Position numbers and translations under genes: made by a program. This document shows positions 1-8,100 of a stretch of DNA of 64,000 bases, in pieces. How positions within the stretch are numbered: position 1 is the stretch's first letter; the number at the start of each line of letters is the position of its first letter. The notes under the pieces were generated by a model. That model did not search any database. It saw only the letters and a program-made list of their open reading frames with translations, and had not been told where the DNA came from. This DNA comes from Collinsella aerofaciens (GTDB lineage: Bacteria; Actinomycetota; Coriobacteriia; Coriobacteriales; Coriobacteriaceae): assembly GCF_015670795.1 (NCBI RefSeq), contig NZ_JADPCJ010000003.1, positions 69,728 through 133,727 of the forward strand, written 5' to 3'.

Positions 1-357
1 TTCGTCCAGATCCATGGCATCGTCCATGGAATACATGCGCGCCATGTGCGTGACCGGCGTAAACTGCTCGCTCACGTAGCCGCCCACGCGCTGAGTATAG
101 CTGTCGGGCGTCACCAGATCGGGGTAGGCAGCCTCGATTTCTTGCAGTTCAACGAGCATTTTGTCAAAGGCGGCGTCCGTGATCTCGGGCGCGTCGAGCA
201 TGTAGTAGCGATAGGCGTGGTAATCGAGCTCGTGGCGCAGTTCGGCCGCACGTGCTGCCGCCTGGGCACGGGCATCGGTCGGTGCAGCGGCATCCGCACT
301 CGCGGGCGTTTCGGTATCGATGTCCACGCCGTCACCAAACAGGCTCGATTGCTCCAT
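1..357 (-). CDS. ligA: NAD-dependent DNA ligase LigA, N-terminal part (cut by window edge)
   Basis: The first 119 residues read as the start of bacterial NAD+-dependent DNA ligase, which seals nicks in replication and repair. After a variable acidic leader of about 35 residues comes the Ia domain, with the YHAYRYY segment and the ITDAAFDKMLVELQEIE helix that bind the NMN half of NAD+. It continues with TPDSYTQRVGG and the MYSMDDAMD stretch that opens the adenylation domain. The catalytic KxDG lies beyond the edge. The ATG at 357 has a GGAGT box 6 nt upstream. No complete gene lies between it and htrA. Confidence 0.93.
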   Translation of the reverse strand, partial: MEQSSLFGDGVDIDTETPASADAAAPTDARAQAAARAAELRHELDYHAYRYYMLDAPEITDAAFDKMLVELQEIEAAYPDLVTPDSYTQRVGGYVSEQFTPVTHMARMYSMDDAMDLDE

Positions 358-465
358 AGCGGCACTCCTTCGCTCGATTTCAAACGGATACTAGAGTACC
401 ACCGGTCGCAATGAGGCCGAATAGCCCTTTCGAACCGCACCGAATCGGCAGCCGCCAGACCGGGG

Positions 466-668
466 TGGACAGTTAGTTCAGATACGTATAAATCCTAGAG
501 CTGAATCAGGCACGAACACCCCTGTTTCAACTAATTTGGGCTCCTCGAGACCATGTAAACGTCCCGCTCTCCCTTCCAAACACCCATTCGAGCCCCATCC
601 CAATCAAAAATTGCTCAAAACGCATCCCAAGCTGCCCCAGATTTATACGTATCTGAACTAACTGTCCA
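466..668. repeat. 29-bp perfect inverted repeat bracketing a 145-nt spacer
   Basis: The arms at 466-494 and 640-668 are perfect reverse complements. The spacer is C-rich and G-poor on the plus strand and has no convincing reading frame or strong inner hairpin. It fills most of the gap between ligA and htrA (358-804). Three other loci in this window have the same layout with unrelated arm sequences: 43821-44017, 49130-49357 and 61424-61548. Function unknown. A very long RNA hairpin or a relic of an inverted duplication are both possible. Confidence 0.85.
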
Positions 669-742
669 GACCATTACGAACCAGGCCTCTTGCCAGCCAC
701 AAGTGATCCGTTTTCCTCCGTCCCCAACGGATCAATAAGAAA

Positions 743-778
743 AGAGGGGCTGTCCCGCGCTGGCGGGACAGCCCCTCT
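743..778 (-). terminator. Intrinsic terminator downstream of htrA
   Basis: A 16-bp perfect stem (743-758 with 763-778) closes a GCTG loop. On the minus strand it is followed by a T-rich stretch (TTTTCTTATT). It lies 26 nt past the htrA stop codon. Confidence 0.85.
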
Positions 779-804
779 GGCTTCGGCATGTGCGAAATGG
801 CTCG

Positions 805-2265
805 TTAGTAACCCTGGCCGTAGCCCTGACCCTGGCCCTGCTGGCCCAGCAGCTCCTCCAGATACTGGCGCAGCTGCTCGTCGGTAATACCGCCGTTGCC
901 GGTGTCGGTCGAACTGTCGTCCTGCTGTTGGTTCTGCAGCTCCTCGTCGGAGCCCAGCTCAACCGTGACCTTCTTCTCTTCCTTGCCGCGCATAAGCGTG
1001 ATCTCGACCTTCTCGCCCACCTCGTGGCTGCGCAGCGCGATGATCAGGCCATCGGCGCTCGTGATCTCGTCGTCGCCCAGCTTGGTGATGACGTCGCCCT
1101 CCTGAATGCCGGCCTTGGCAGCAGGACCATCCTCAACGACGCTCGCCACATACGCGCCGCTATCGGTGCTCAGCTTGTTGGTGCGGGCGTTGAGCGCGTT
1201 GACGCTCGAAAGCGTGGCGCCCAGATACGGATGAACCGGCGTCTTGCCGTCGATAATCTGGTCGGCAATATTCTTGGCATAGTTGACCGGAATGGCAAAG
1301 CCTACGCCCGAGCTGGAGCCCGAGTAGCTCTCGATGAGCGAGTTGATACCCACGAGCTCGCCGTTGTCGTTGACAAGCGCGCCGCCGGAGTTGCCCGGGT
1401 TGATGGCGGCATCGGTCTGGATCATGTTGGCGTAGATGGTGTTACCACTGGTGGAGCTCATGGCCGTGGAGCGATACAGCGCCGACACGATACCCGTGGA
1501 GACAGACTGCTCGTTGCCGAACGGCGAACCGATCGCCATGACCCACTCGCCCACGTTGAGCTTGGAGGAGTCACCGATCTCGATCGGCGTGAGCTTGGAG
1601 GCGTCAGCATCCTTGAGCTTGATGACGGCCAGGTCGCTCGAGGCGTCGTTGCCCACGAACTCGGCCTCATAGGTGGTGCCGTCGTCCATGGTCACCACGT
1701 ACTGGTCGTAGCCATCGACCACGTGGTTGTTGGTGAGGATGTGGCCCTCGGTATCGAGCACCACGCCCGAACCGACACTGCCCGAGCTGTCCGACTCATC
1801 GGCAGACTGCGAAAGCGAGCCATTCTGGCTGCCGCTCGAAGTGGCGGTGATGGAAACGACGGAAGGCAGGGCCTTGGCAGAAACGGCCTCGGCCAGCGTG
1901 GTGTCCTCGGAGTCGATGGTGATCTTTTGCGTCGATGAACCCGAAGCGCCCGCCGTCACGGCATTCTTTCCGCCGCCAATATTGAGCGTGCCGCTCATAA
2001 TGAGCGCAATGACCAGCAGGGCTCCGCAGGCACAGCCGGCGAGTGCCGTAATAAAGATCGGCAGCTTTTTGGTCTTGGTCTTGACCACCGTGTGCTTGTT
2101 TACAACCTGCTGACCGCCCAGCGGCTGGCCGGTCTGTGTATCGTAAGCCTGCACGTAGGGAATGTTACTGCCGGCAGGCGTCGACTCCACCTGCACACGC
2201 GGCTGCTGCTGGGTCTCGCCAGCGTTGCCCGCATCCTGAGGACGCTGGGAATCGTTCTCGCTCAT
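805..2265 (-). CDS. HtrA/DegP-family trypsin-like serine protease with PDZ domain
   Basis: A 486-residue membrane-anchored envelope protease that degrades misfolded exported proteins. A polar cytoplasmic N-terminus of about 68 residues precedes one membrane segment (about 69-91). The protease domain then shows the full triad: His181 in TNNHVVD, Asp211 in SDLAVIKL and Ser293 in GNSGGALV. One PDZ domain follows (about 355-445), and the tail is rich in Gln and Gly. The start is the ATG at 2265, preceded by AAAGGATC, rather than an upstream in-frame codon without a ribosome site. Single-gene unit with its own terminator. Confidence 0.93.
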   Translation of the reverse strand: MSENDSQRPQDAGNAGETQQQPRVQVESTPAGSNIPYVQAYDTQTGQPLGGQQVVNKHTVVKTKTKKLPIFITALAGCACGALLVIALIMSGTLNIGGGKNAVTAGASGSSTQKITIDSEDTTLAEAVSAKALPSVVSITATSSGSQNGSLSQSADESDSSGSVGSGVVLDTEGHILTNNHVVDGYDQYVVTMDDGTTYEAEFVGNDASSDLAVIKLKDADASKLTPIEIGDSSKLNVGEWVMAIGSPFGNEQSVSTGIVSALYRSTAMSSTSGNTIYANMIQTDAAINPGNSGGALVNDNGELVGINSLIESYSGSSSGVGFAIPVNYAKNIADQIIDGKTPVHPYLGATLSSVNALNARTNKLSTDSGAYVASVVEDGPAAKAGIQEGDVITKLGDDEITSADGLIIALRSHEVGEKVEITLMRGKEEKKVTVELGSDEELQNQQQDDSSTDTGNGGITDEQLRQYLEELLGQQGQGQGYGQGY

Positions 2266-2436
2266 GGCTGCGATCCTTTCGTCTAATAACCAAAGGCCCG
2301 CCAAACATGTGGCGGGCCATCATTGTTCACGTTGAGTTGTACCCCAATATGCGGGCGCACGTGTATGAGAACGCAATCTTTTAGGAAGGCTTAAGTTCTG
2401 TTGCAGGCCCGAAAGGAACCCGCACCTGCGTCAATA

Positions 2437-2469
2437 CCACCACAAAGGTGCCTGTCCCCTTTGTGGTGG
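2437..2469. terminator. Hairpin between the glnR-like gene and htrA
   Basis: A 12-bp perfect stem (2437-2448 with 2458-2469) with a 9-nt loop lies 4 nt past the stop of the response regulator. There is no clear U-tract. On the minus strand the loop and the adjoining stem read GGGGACAGGCACC, a wording that recurs in dispersed bacterial hairpin repeats, so it may be a repeat copy used as a terminator. Confidence 0.6.
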
Positions 2470-2473
2470 AAAT

Positions 2474-3136
2474 CTAGTCCTTAAACAGATAACCCACGCC
2501 GCGGACGGTGGTGATGTGTGCCGCGATCTGCGGGCCCACCTTGGAGCGGATGCGTCGAATGTGCACGTCGACGGTGCGCGTGCCGCCGCAGTACTCAAAG
2601 CCCCACACGCGGTGCAGCAGCACCTCGCGGCTGTAGGCACGGTTGGGATGCGTCGCCAAAAAGCTCAGCAGCGAGTACTCCATCAGCGTCAGGTCGATGG
2701 GCTCGTTATCGAGCGTCACCTGGTAGGTAGCCAGGTTAATCTCGAGGTTATCGATGTTGAGCACATCGTCGGCGGCGACGGTCTCCTCCTCGCCCATCAG
2801 GCGCTGCGCACGAGCCTTGAGCTCGTTGGGCGTCGCCGTGGGGCATACAAAGTCGGCATGCGCGTGATTCGGCAGACGCAGAGTGCCGAGCGCCTCGTCA
2901 TCGACGATCACCAGCATGGGGACGCCGCCACGATCGTCAAGCCACTTGGCAATCTGATCGATGCGGTCGCTGCGGATGCCATCGGAATCGAGAATCAGCA
3001 AGTCAAAGTCGTGCGCCGCAGTTGGCGAATCGGGGGTGGCCAGGCTCACCTCGACACCCAGGGTGGTCGTCAAGCTGCGGGCAAACTCGTGGAAGCGCGT
3101 CGTGCGCGCCATGAACAGGGCACTCTTTTCGGACAT
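2474..3136 (-). CDS. glnR: GlnR-like orphan OmpR-family response regulator
   Basis: A 220-residue DNA-binding regulator. Residues 1-115 form a degenerate receiver: one Asp sits in the LLILDSDG strand, but the usual Lys of the K-P motif is missing, as in actinobacterial GlnR proteins that work without a kinase. Residues 125-220 are a winged helix. The stretch RVWGFEYCGGTRTVDVH is very close to the recognition region of Streptomyces GlnR as I recall it. The ATG at 3136 has GGAGG 5 nt upstream. It lies 50 nt after glnA on the same strand, and a GlnR-like half-box is found before glnA, so a role in nitrogen control is likely. The symbol is given by family resemblance. Confidence 0.78.
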   Translation of the reverse strand: MSEKSALFMARTTRFHEFARSLTTTLGVEVSLATPDSPTAAHDFDLLILDSDGIRSDRIDQIAKWLDDRGGVPMLVIVDDEALGTLRLPNHAHADFVCPTATPNELKARAQRLMGEEETVAADDVLNIDNLEINLATYQVTLDNEPIDLTLMEYSLLSFLATHPNRAYSREVLLHRVWGFEYCGGTRTVDVHIRRIRSKVGPQIAAHITTVRGVGYLFKD

Positions 3137-3186
3137 ATCGGCCTCCAAGGAAATGAGCTCAATCGTACTGGAACAAGCCAGCGCGA

Positions 3187-4524
3187 TTAGGAGTTCGCCA
3201 GATAATGCTTGATCTCCCACTCGGTGATCGTGGACTCAAACTTATGCCACTCGTTGCGCTTCTTTTTGAGGAAGAAGCTGTGGATGTGCTCGCCGAGGGC
3301 ATCCTTCATAAACTGCGAGTCCTCAAAGACGTCGAGCGCCTCTTTGAGCGAGCGCGGCAGCGGCGTGTAGCCGGCCTCGAGCATCTGACGGTCGGTGAGT
3401 TTGAGTGTCTCGGCCGTGGCCTCGGGCGGGAGCTCCAGCTTGCGCTCGATGCCATCGAGACCAGCCGCCAGCGTGACGGCGTTAACCAGGTACGGATTGG
3501 CCATGGGGTCGGGGCTGCGCAGCTCGATGCGCGTGGACAGCTGCTTGCCGGGCTTGTAGACCGGGATGCGGATCATGCTCGCGCGGTTGCGCAGGCCCCA
3601 CGTGGCGTACTGCGGCACGGAGTCGCCACCCGTGGTGATGCGCTTGTACGAGTTGACCGTGGGGTTGGTGATGGCGCTGATCTCGCGCGCGTGCGCCAAG
3701 ATGCCGGCCATATAGTGCTTGGCGGTATCGGAGAGATGGTACTTCTCGTCGTCCTCGCCCCAAAAGACGTTGTTGCCGTCGTGGTCGAACAGCGACTGAT
3801 GCAAAAACATAGCGCTGCCGTCCTCGCCCGCCAACGGCTTGGGCATAAAGGAGGCGTGGCAACCGCTCTCGTAGGCCTGCTGCTTAATGATGAGCTTGGC
3901 CGTGGTGATGGCATCGGACATGCTCAGGGCCTCGGCGTGGCGCAAGCTCATGCCGTGCTGCGAGCGGCCGGCGGCGTGGAAGGTGTACTCCACGGGCACG
4001 GACATCTTCTCCAGCGTGAGGACCGTGTTGCGACGCAGGTCGCGGGCGGCATCGCTCACCGAAAGGTCAAAGTAGCCCACGTTGTCGAGCGGCTCGGGCG
4101 TGTGCTCGTCGGGGAAGTAATAGTACTCCAGCTCGGCACCCACGTTGAGCAGGTAGCCGGCCTTCTCGGCCTTATAGAACATGCGGCGCAGGGCGTCGCG
4201 CGGGTCGCCGGCAAACGGCCTGCGATCGGGGGTGCACACGTCGCAGAACACGCGGGCGACGCCGTTGTGGCTCGGGCGCCACGGCAGGATCTGGAAGGTC
4301 GAAGCATCGGGAAACGCCAGCATGTCGGCTTCCTCGGGCGTAGCAAAGCCCTCGATGGCAGAGCCGTCAAAGCCAATACCCTCCTCAAAAGCGACCTCGA
4401 GGTCCTCGGGGCTAATGGCAAAGTTCTTGAGGCGGCCGAGAATGTCGACAAACCACAGACGCACAAAGCGGATGTCACGCTGCTCTACGGAGCGGAGTAC
4501 GTAATCAATGTTCTGCTGGTTCAT
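3187..4524 (-). CDS. glnA: Type I glutamine synthetase
   Basis: A 445-residue cytosolic enzyme making glutamine from glutamate, ammonia and ATP. It shows GFDGSAIEGF of the beta-grasp domain, the metal and ATP region AELEYYYFPDEH, HAAGRSQHGMSLRHAEA, the KPLAGEDGSAMFLHQSL block and NPYLVNAVTLAAGLDG. Its length matches the GSI-alpha type, which lacks the adenylylation-linked insertion. I see no E. coli-type adenylylated Tyr motif. The ATG at 4524 has GGGGAG 4 nt upstream. It heads an operon with the GlnR-like gene. Confidence 0.96.
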   Translation of the reverse strand: MNQQNIDYVLRSVEQRDIRFVRLWFVDILGRLKNFAISPEDLEVAFEEGIGFDGSAIEGFATPEEADMLAFPDASTFQILPWRPSHNGVARVFCDVCTPDRRPFAGDPRDALRRMFYKAEKAGYLLNVGAELEYYYFPDEHTPEPLDNVGYFDLSVSDAARDLRRNTVLTLEKMSVPVEYTFHAAGRSQHGMSLRHAEALSMSDAITTAKLIIKQQAYESGCHASFMPKPLAGEDGSAMFLHQSLFDHDGNNVFWGEDDEKYHLSDTAKHYMAGILAHAREISAITNPTVNSYKRITTGGDSVPQYATWGLRNRASMIRIPVYKPGKQLSTRIELRSPDPMANPYLVNAVTLAAGLDGIERKLELPPEATAETLKLTDRQMLEAGYTPLPRSLKEALDVFEDSQFMKDALGEHIHSFFLKKKRNEWHKFESTITEWEIKHYLANS

Positions 4525-4589
4525 GTCGCTCCCCTTTCTTTCGGGCGGGTTTCGACTGGTCTATATCGCAGATACTATCGCAGAAAAAT

Positions 4590-4606
4590 GTTTCCGCAGG
4601 GTTAAA
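4590..4606 (-). promoter_or_regulatory. Candidate GlnR half-box upstream of glnA
   Basis: On the minus strand, 66 nt before the glnA start, the sequence reads TTAAC-N6-GAAAC. This fits one half of the published Streptomyces GlnR pattern gTnAc-n6-GaAAc. The second half is not clear. Support comes mainly from the neighbouring GlnR-like gene. Confidence 0.45.
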
Positions 4607-4658
4607 GCGTATCAAGCGCTCAAAAAACGTGCGCGAACAGGCCGTTGCGAACGAGCGG

Positions 4659-5030
4659 TTAGCATTCAGATTCGGAGACAATTTGTCTACAGGCTCGTTC
4701 CAGCGCAGGGAACTCCATCGTCACTGCATCCCAAACAACCGAGCGGTCGACATTGCCGTAATCATGCGCAAGATAATTTCTCATGCCGATAATTCCACGC
4801 CATTCAATTTCGGGATGAAGCCGCTGCGAGCGTTCCGACAATTTGCCCGCTTCTTCCGTCACCCTAAGCGCACACATCAAAAGGGAGTCCGCCAACGCCC
4901 TCGTCCGCACGTCATTCGCATGCAGAAACTGGTCCTCGGTGATATCAAAAGCCTTGATGCGCTCGTTCGTTTCGGAGATGGCCTCCAAAACCTCTTGGGC
5001 GCGAAGGCTGTCTGACTTACGCGCGATCAT
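4659..5030 (-). CDS. hepT: HepT-like ribonuclease toxin (DUF86)
   Basis: A 123-residue all-helical HEPN protein. The RNase motif RX4HXY is present as R84-NYLA-H89-D-Y91. In characterised pairs the MNT partner adds AMP to this tyrosine to silence the toxin. The ATG at 5030 overlaps the end of the nucleotidyltransferase gene by 14 nt, the usual coupled arrangement. GGAGTG lies 8 nt upstream. About 130 nt separate it from the glnA promoter region. Confidence 0.88.
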   Translation of the reverse strand: MIARKSDSLRAQEVLEAISETNERIKAFDITEDQFLHANDVRTRALADSLLMCALRVTEEAGKLSERSQRLHPEIEWRGIIGMRNYLAHDYGNVDRSVVWDAVTMEFPALERACRQIVSESEC

Positions 5031-5511
5031 AAAGGATCACTCCTTCGCGCTCGATTACCGCGGCAAGATCGTCATCAAGATAGTCACTCGAGACAAGGTC
5101 AACCTGCTTCCCGGTTTCTTTGCGAACCGCCTCGCCAAACGCCGACAACGCGAAAAGACCAAAGCCCTGCTCGCGATCGACTTCGAGACGCAAGTCAATA
5201 TCGCTATCGACATGTGCCTCGCCCCGGGCATACGAACCAAAAAGAATCACGGTTTTGATGGCGGGAATCGAGCTGGCTGCCTCGCGGACGGCGGACTCAA
5301 TCTGGGCAGTATCCAAAATGCCCGTCGCGGCGCTTTCGCTCGCAGAGCTTTTACCAAGTGAAGGAACAAACGGCAGAGAGCGCTCGCGCAGCATCTGCCT
5401 CATAAACATATTGACCGCAACAGACGAAGTCATGCCAAGCTCTTCGCACAGCTCGGCAAATGAGTCTTTAATTGACGAGTCCACTCGCACACTCAGCACA
5501 GACGCAGCCAT
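5017..5511 (-). CDS. mntA: MNT nucleotidyltransferase antitoxin with a DinJ/RelB-like N-terminal domain
   Basis: 164 residues in two parts. Residues 1-48 look like a DinJ/RelB ribbon-helix-helix antitoxin: VLSVRVDSSIKDSF, then EELGMTSSVAVNMFMRQ and the RSLPF end. Residues 68-164 form a minimal nucleotidyltransferase with G92-S93-X10-D104-X-D106 (LFGSYARGE...SDIDL), the active-site signature of MntA. The ATG at 5511 has GGAGG 5 nt upstream and a GATAAT-like -10 about 35 nt further up. It is followed by overlapping hepT. The DinJ part could bind the promoter and give autoregulation, which the usual MntA lacks. Function of the fusion is inferred. Confidence 0.87.
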   Translation of the reverse strand: MAASVLSVRVDSSIKDSFAELCEELGMTSSVAVNMFMRQMLRERSLPFVPSLGKSSASESAATGILDTAQIESAVREAASSIPAIKTVILFGSYARGEAHVDSDIDLRLEVDREQGFGLFALSAFGEAVRKETGKQVDLVSSDYLDDDLAAVIEREGVILYDRA

Positions 5512-5553
5512 GGATACCTCCTGTATGACATTGTCTATATATTATCACACAGA

Positions 5554-6576
5554 CTAGCGCGAGGTCGAGGCACGGTGTTCGATGTGGCCGGGGACCTCGA
5601 TGCGCTTGGGGGCGAGCTTTGCGGCCTCGCCCACCGTAGTGGTAACGATGTCGATGCGCTCGAACAGGCGCTCGACCACGCGCTCGGCAATGGTGAGGGT
5701 GTCCTGCGCGGCCGTGGTCACGCCGCCAAAGAGCACATGGTTCCAGGGGTAGTCGTCAAACGTCGCGATCTTGAGCCCCGCCGGCAGCGAGGGCCCCAGC
5801 TGTGCTAGCGCCTCGGTCAAACGCAGGAAGACCAGACCGTTGACGGCAATGAGGCCGAGCTTTTTGCCTGCATAGCCGCGGATAGTCTCGTCCAAGCGAC
5901 CGACGCCCGTGGCGCCACCGTCGGCCAGGGTGACGACCTCGCCCGCAAGGCCGCGTCGCGAAAGCTCGTCGGCAAAGGCCTCGGCGCGCTCGCGACGGAC
6001 GGGGCTGTCGTCGCTCGCCTCGGTGAGCAGGCACAGGCGCTCACTGCCAGCGGCGGCCAAGGCGTCTACCAAGCCGGCGACCAGCTCACGGTTGTTAGAT
6101 GTCACCAGATCGACACCGCCGGCGGCAACATCGCGGTCGAGCAGCACAACGGGTAAACGTCCCGCGGCAGCGGCGATTGCCTCGTCGTTACCGCCGCAGG
6201 TATTGACGACCAGGCCGTCCACGCCGGCGTCGATAAGCCTGGTGAGCGATTCGGCCTCTTTAGCGGGATCGTTGCCGCTAATGGCCGTCATAAGCGAGCA
6301 GCCGCGCGCGGCGGCACTGGCGGAAAGCCCTTCGAGCATGGCGCTCGAGTACGGGTTGGCGATGTCGGCCAGGATCACGCCGATGAGGTTGGTGCGCGAG
6401 CTGCGCAGATTGCGTGCGGCGGCACGTGGGCGATAGCCGGTGCGCTCGATAACCGCCGCGATGCGAGCACGGGTTTCCTCGGTCATCTGCCCGGGGCGGT
6501 TGTTGAGATAGCGCGAGACCGTGGCCGGACTCACGCCCGCCTCGGCGGCAATGTCCTTGATTCTCATCTGCGCCAT
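5554..6576 (-). CDS. LacI/GalR-family repressor, probable kdgK regulator
   Basis: 340 residues. The N-terminal helix-turn-helix reads MRIKDIAAEAGVSPATVSRYLN, with the hinge helix at about 50-60 (RAAARNLRSSRTN). A periplasmic-binding-like sugar domain follows, with LIGVILADIANPYSSAML and the closing FDDYPWNHVLFGGVTT block. The ATG at 6576 follows GGGGTG. It is divergent from kdgK, and the palindrome ACGAAACCGATTTCGT lies between them, so it most likely represses kdgK and responds to a uronate-pathway intermediate. A second copy of the site sits before the YitT-type gene near 12.1 kb. Confidence 0.9.
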   Translation of the reverse strand: MAQMRIKDIAAEAGVSPATVSRYLNNRPGQMTEETRARIAAVIERTGYRPRAAARNLRSSRTNLIGVILADIANPYSSAMLEGLSASAAARGCSLMTAISGNDPAKEAESLTRLIDAGVDGLVVNTCGGNDEAIAAAAGRLPVVLLDRDVAAGGVDLVTSNNRELVAGLVDALAAAGSERLCLLTEASDDSPVRRERAEAFADELSRRGLAGEVVTLADGGATGVGRLDETIRGYAGKKLGLIAVNGLVFLRLTEALAQLGPSLPAGLKIATFDDYPWNHVLFGGVTTAAQDTLTIAERVVERLFERIDIVTTTVGEAAKLAPKRIEVPGHIEHRASTSR

Positions 6577-6641
6577 GGCGCACCCCGTTTCCCAATTGTC
6601 AGCAGTCTGAGCCATTTTAGGCATTTTTTTAAAAATCTCGC

Positions 6642-6694
6642 TTGCAAAACGCTGTAGGTGAGTATACTACAACTCGAAACGAAACCGATTTCGT
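6642..6694 (+). promoter_or_regulatory. kdgK promoter with LacI-type operator
   Basis: TTGCAA (6642-6647), a 15-nt spacer and TATACT (6663-6668) form a candidate promoter. The operator ACGAAACCGATTTCGT at 6679-6694 sits just past the -10, and a further half-site (ACCGATTTCGG) follows at 6697-6707. The same promoter and operator order, with the same 15-nt spacer, occurs at 12109-12160. The operator position suggests that bound repressor blocks initiation. Confidence 0.7.
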
Positions 6695-6710
6695 AAACCG
6701 ATTTCGGCAA

Positions 6711-6768
6711 GCGTTGGCGCGGAGGTGCAAAGATGTACCCTACCGTCTTGGCACCTCCGCGCCAACGC
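6711..6768 (+). ncRNA. Candidate structured leader RNA, hairpin type 1 (copy A)
   Basis: An 18-bp perfect stem (6711-6728 with 6751-6768) encloses a 22-nt loop with core ACCCTACC, flanked inside by AAGA and TCTT that can pair. Copy B at 12164-12221 has the same stem length, loop length and loop core, but nearly every stem base pair differs. That is strong co-variation and indicates an RNA selected for its fold. It lies in the kdgK leader between operator and ribosome site. I do not recognise the family. Confidence 0.72.
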
Positions 6769-6811
6769 CATATCAAAGGTGTACGCACGAGCAAGAAGGA
6801 GCTGCGCGACC

Positions 6812-7846
6812 ATGGGTAAAACGGTTCTTACCTTCGGCGAAATCATGATGAGGCTCTCGCCCAAAGATCATCTGCGCATTGAGCAGGCAACCGAGTTTGA
6901 CGTCCGCTACGGTGGCGCCGAGGCCAACACCGCTCTTTCCCTGGCCTACCAAGGCGACAAGGCCGCTTACGTATCCGTTGTCCCGACCAACCGCCTAGGC
7001 GAGTGCGCGCTGCGCTCGCTGAAGGCCTACGGCGTCGACACAACGCGCGTCGTGCGTCAGGGCGACCGTCTTGGCTCCTATGTGTTTGAGGTCGGCGCCT
7101 CGCAGCGCGGCAACGGCTGCGTCTACGACCGCAAGTTCTCTGCCATCAACATGGCCAAACGCGACGTCTTTGACTGGGACGAGATCCTCAAGGGCATCGA
7201 TGTCTTCTATTTCTCCGGCGTGACCCCCGCCGTCTCCGATGAGATGGCCGCCGCCTGCAAGGAGGCACTCGCCGCCTGCCGCGCCAAGGGCATCACCACC
7301 GTGTGCGACGTGAACTATCGCGGCAAGATGTGGTCGCCCGAGAAGTCGCAGGCCACCATGAAGGAACTCCTGCCGCTCGTCGACATCTGCATCGCCAACG
7401 ACGAGGATGCGCCCGCCGGCCTCGGCATGACCTGCGTCTCCGGTTCCCTTGCCCATGGCATCGAGGAGCGCGACACCTACGTCGAGATGGCCCGTCAGAT
7501 CTGCGCCGAGTACGGCTGCAAAAAGGTCGCCTCGGTCGTCCGCAACATCTCCTGCGTCGAGCGCTCCATCTGGATGGGCATGCTCTTTGACGCCGAGAGC
7601 GGCGAGCACTGGTTCTCCCCTGCTCACGACGTGCACGTGCTCGAAGGCGTTGCCGCCGGCGACGCTTTCAACGCCGGCCTCGTCCATGCCCTCACCAACG
7701 ACTTTGACCCGCAGGACGCCGTCAACTACGCGATTGCAGCCTCGATCCTCAAGCTCACCATCAAGGGCGATTCCAACTTGGTGACCGCAGACGAGATCGC
7801 AGCCGTGGCATCCGCCGCCGACGGTGGCACCCGCGTCGCCCGTTAA
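6812..7846 (+). CDS. kdgK: 2-keto-3-deoxygluconate kinase (PfkB family)
   Basis: 344-residue cytosolic kinase of the ribokinase/PfkB family. It phosphorylates 2-keto-3-deoxygluconate (KDG) to KDPG. The N-terminal substrate region reads GGAEANTALSLAYQG. The C-terminal signature GVAAGDAFNAG contains the catalytic Asp, near residue 284. The ATG at 6812 is chosen over upstream in-frame codons because AAGGAG precedes it and because the PfkB fold begins there (VLTFGEIMMRLSP). KDPG aldolase follows on the same strand, which fixes the pathway. Confidence 0.93.
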   Translation: MGKTVLTFGEIMMRLSPKDHLRIEQATEFDVRYGGAEANTALSLAYQGDKAAYVSVVPTNRLGECALRSLKAYGVDTTRVVRQGDRLGSYVFEVGASQRGNGCVYDRKFSAINMAKRDVFDWDEILKGIDVFYFSGVTPAVSDEMAAACKEALAACRAKGITTVCDVNYRGKMWSPEKSQATMKELLPLVDICIANDEDAPAGLGMTCVSGSLAHGIEERDTYVEMARQICAEYGCKKVASVVRNISCVERSIWMGMLFDAESGEHWFSPAHDVHVLEGVAAGDAFNAGLVHALTNDFDPQDAVNYAIAASILKLTIKGDSNLVTADEIAAVASAADGGTRVAR

Positions 7847-7861
7847 TTCGTTCCCCATTCC

Positions 7862-8050
7862 GCGGGCCGCAGCTTTCCAATCCCATACCCCTGCGGCCCG
7901 CTCCCCGATTCTTCCGGTCGGGCAAAACCACCAGTCCCATTCCGGTTTTGCCTGGCATTCCCTACATGACTGGTCGAGCAGCCGGTTTTGGAATTGCTTG
8001 AACCCCAAGCAGTGCCTCCGATAACCAATCCAAAATCGGCTCCTGACCAG
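7862..8050 (+). ncRNA. Candidate multi-helix RNA element type 2 (copy A) between kdgK and eda
   Basis: In order: hairpin 7862-7872/7891-7901 with loop core AATCCCATACC; hairpin 7921-7929/7944-7952 with loop AGTCCCATTCC; then a long stem-loop. Its closing helix is CTGGTC/GACCAG (7970-7975/8045-8050) and its inner helix is 7981-7991/8030-8040. A 6-bp apical hairpin (7995-8000/8006-8011) is followed by the single-stranded block GTGCCTCCGATAACC (8012-8026). Copy B at 12243-12373 repeats the second hairpin, the nested helices and the identical 15-nt block with different helix sequences. This resembles a riboswitch-like element controlling eda. Ligand and family are unknown to me. Confidence 0.7.
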
Positions 8051-8100
8051 CATATTTGGCAATCACGCGCCCATGCGCGCCATACATCGAAAGGAACATC

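Noticed and set aside
46..414. Plus-strand reading frame over the ligA start
   Set aside because: It is antisense to a clear LigA N-terminus and has no homologous character.
790..1938. Long plus-strand frame opposite htrA
   Set aside because: Mirror frame produced by GC-rich codons of the protease; composition is not protein-like.
4659..5511. Reading the DinJ-like gene as an ordinary DinJ-YafQ or RelBE pair
   Set aside because: The partner is a HEPN/HepT protein with RX4HXY, not a RelE-fold toxin, and the antitoxin carries a nucleotidyltransferase domain.
6711..6768. kdgK leader hairpin as a simple terminator
   Set aside because: No U-tract follows, and copy B keeps the same loop with a different stem, which a terminator would not need.
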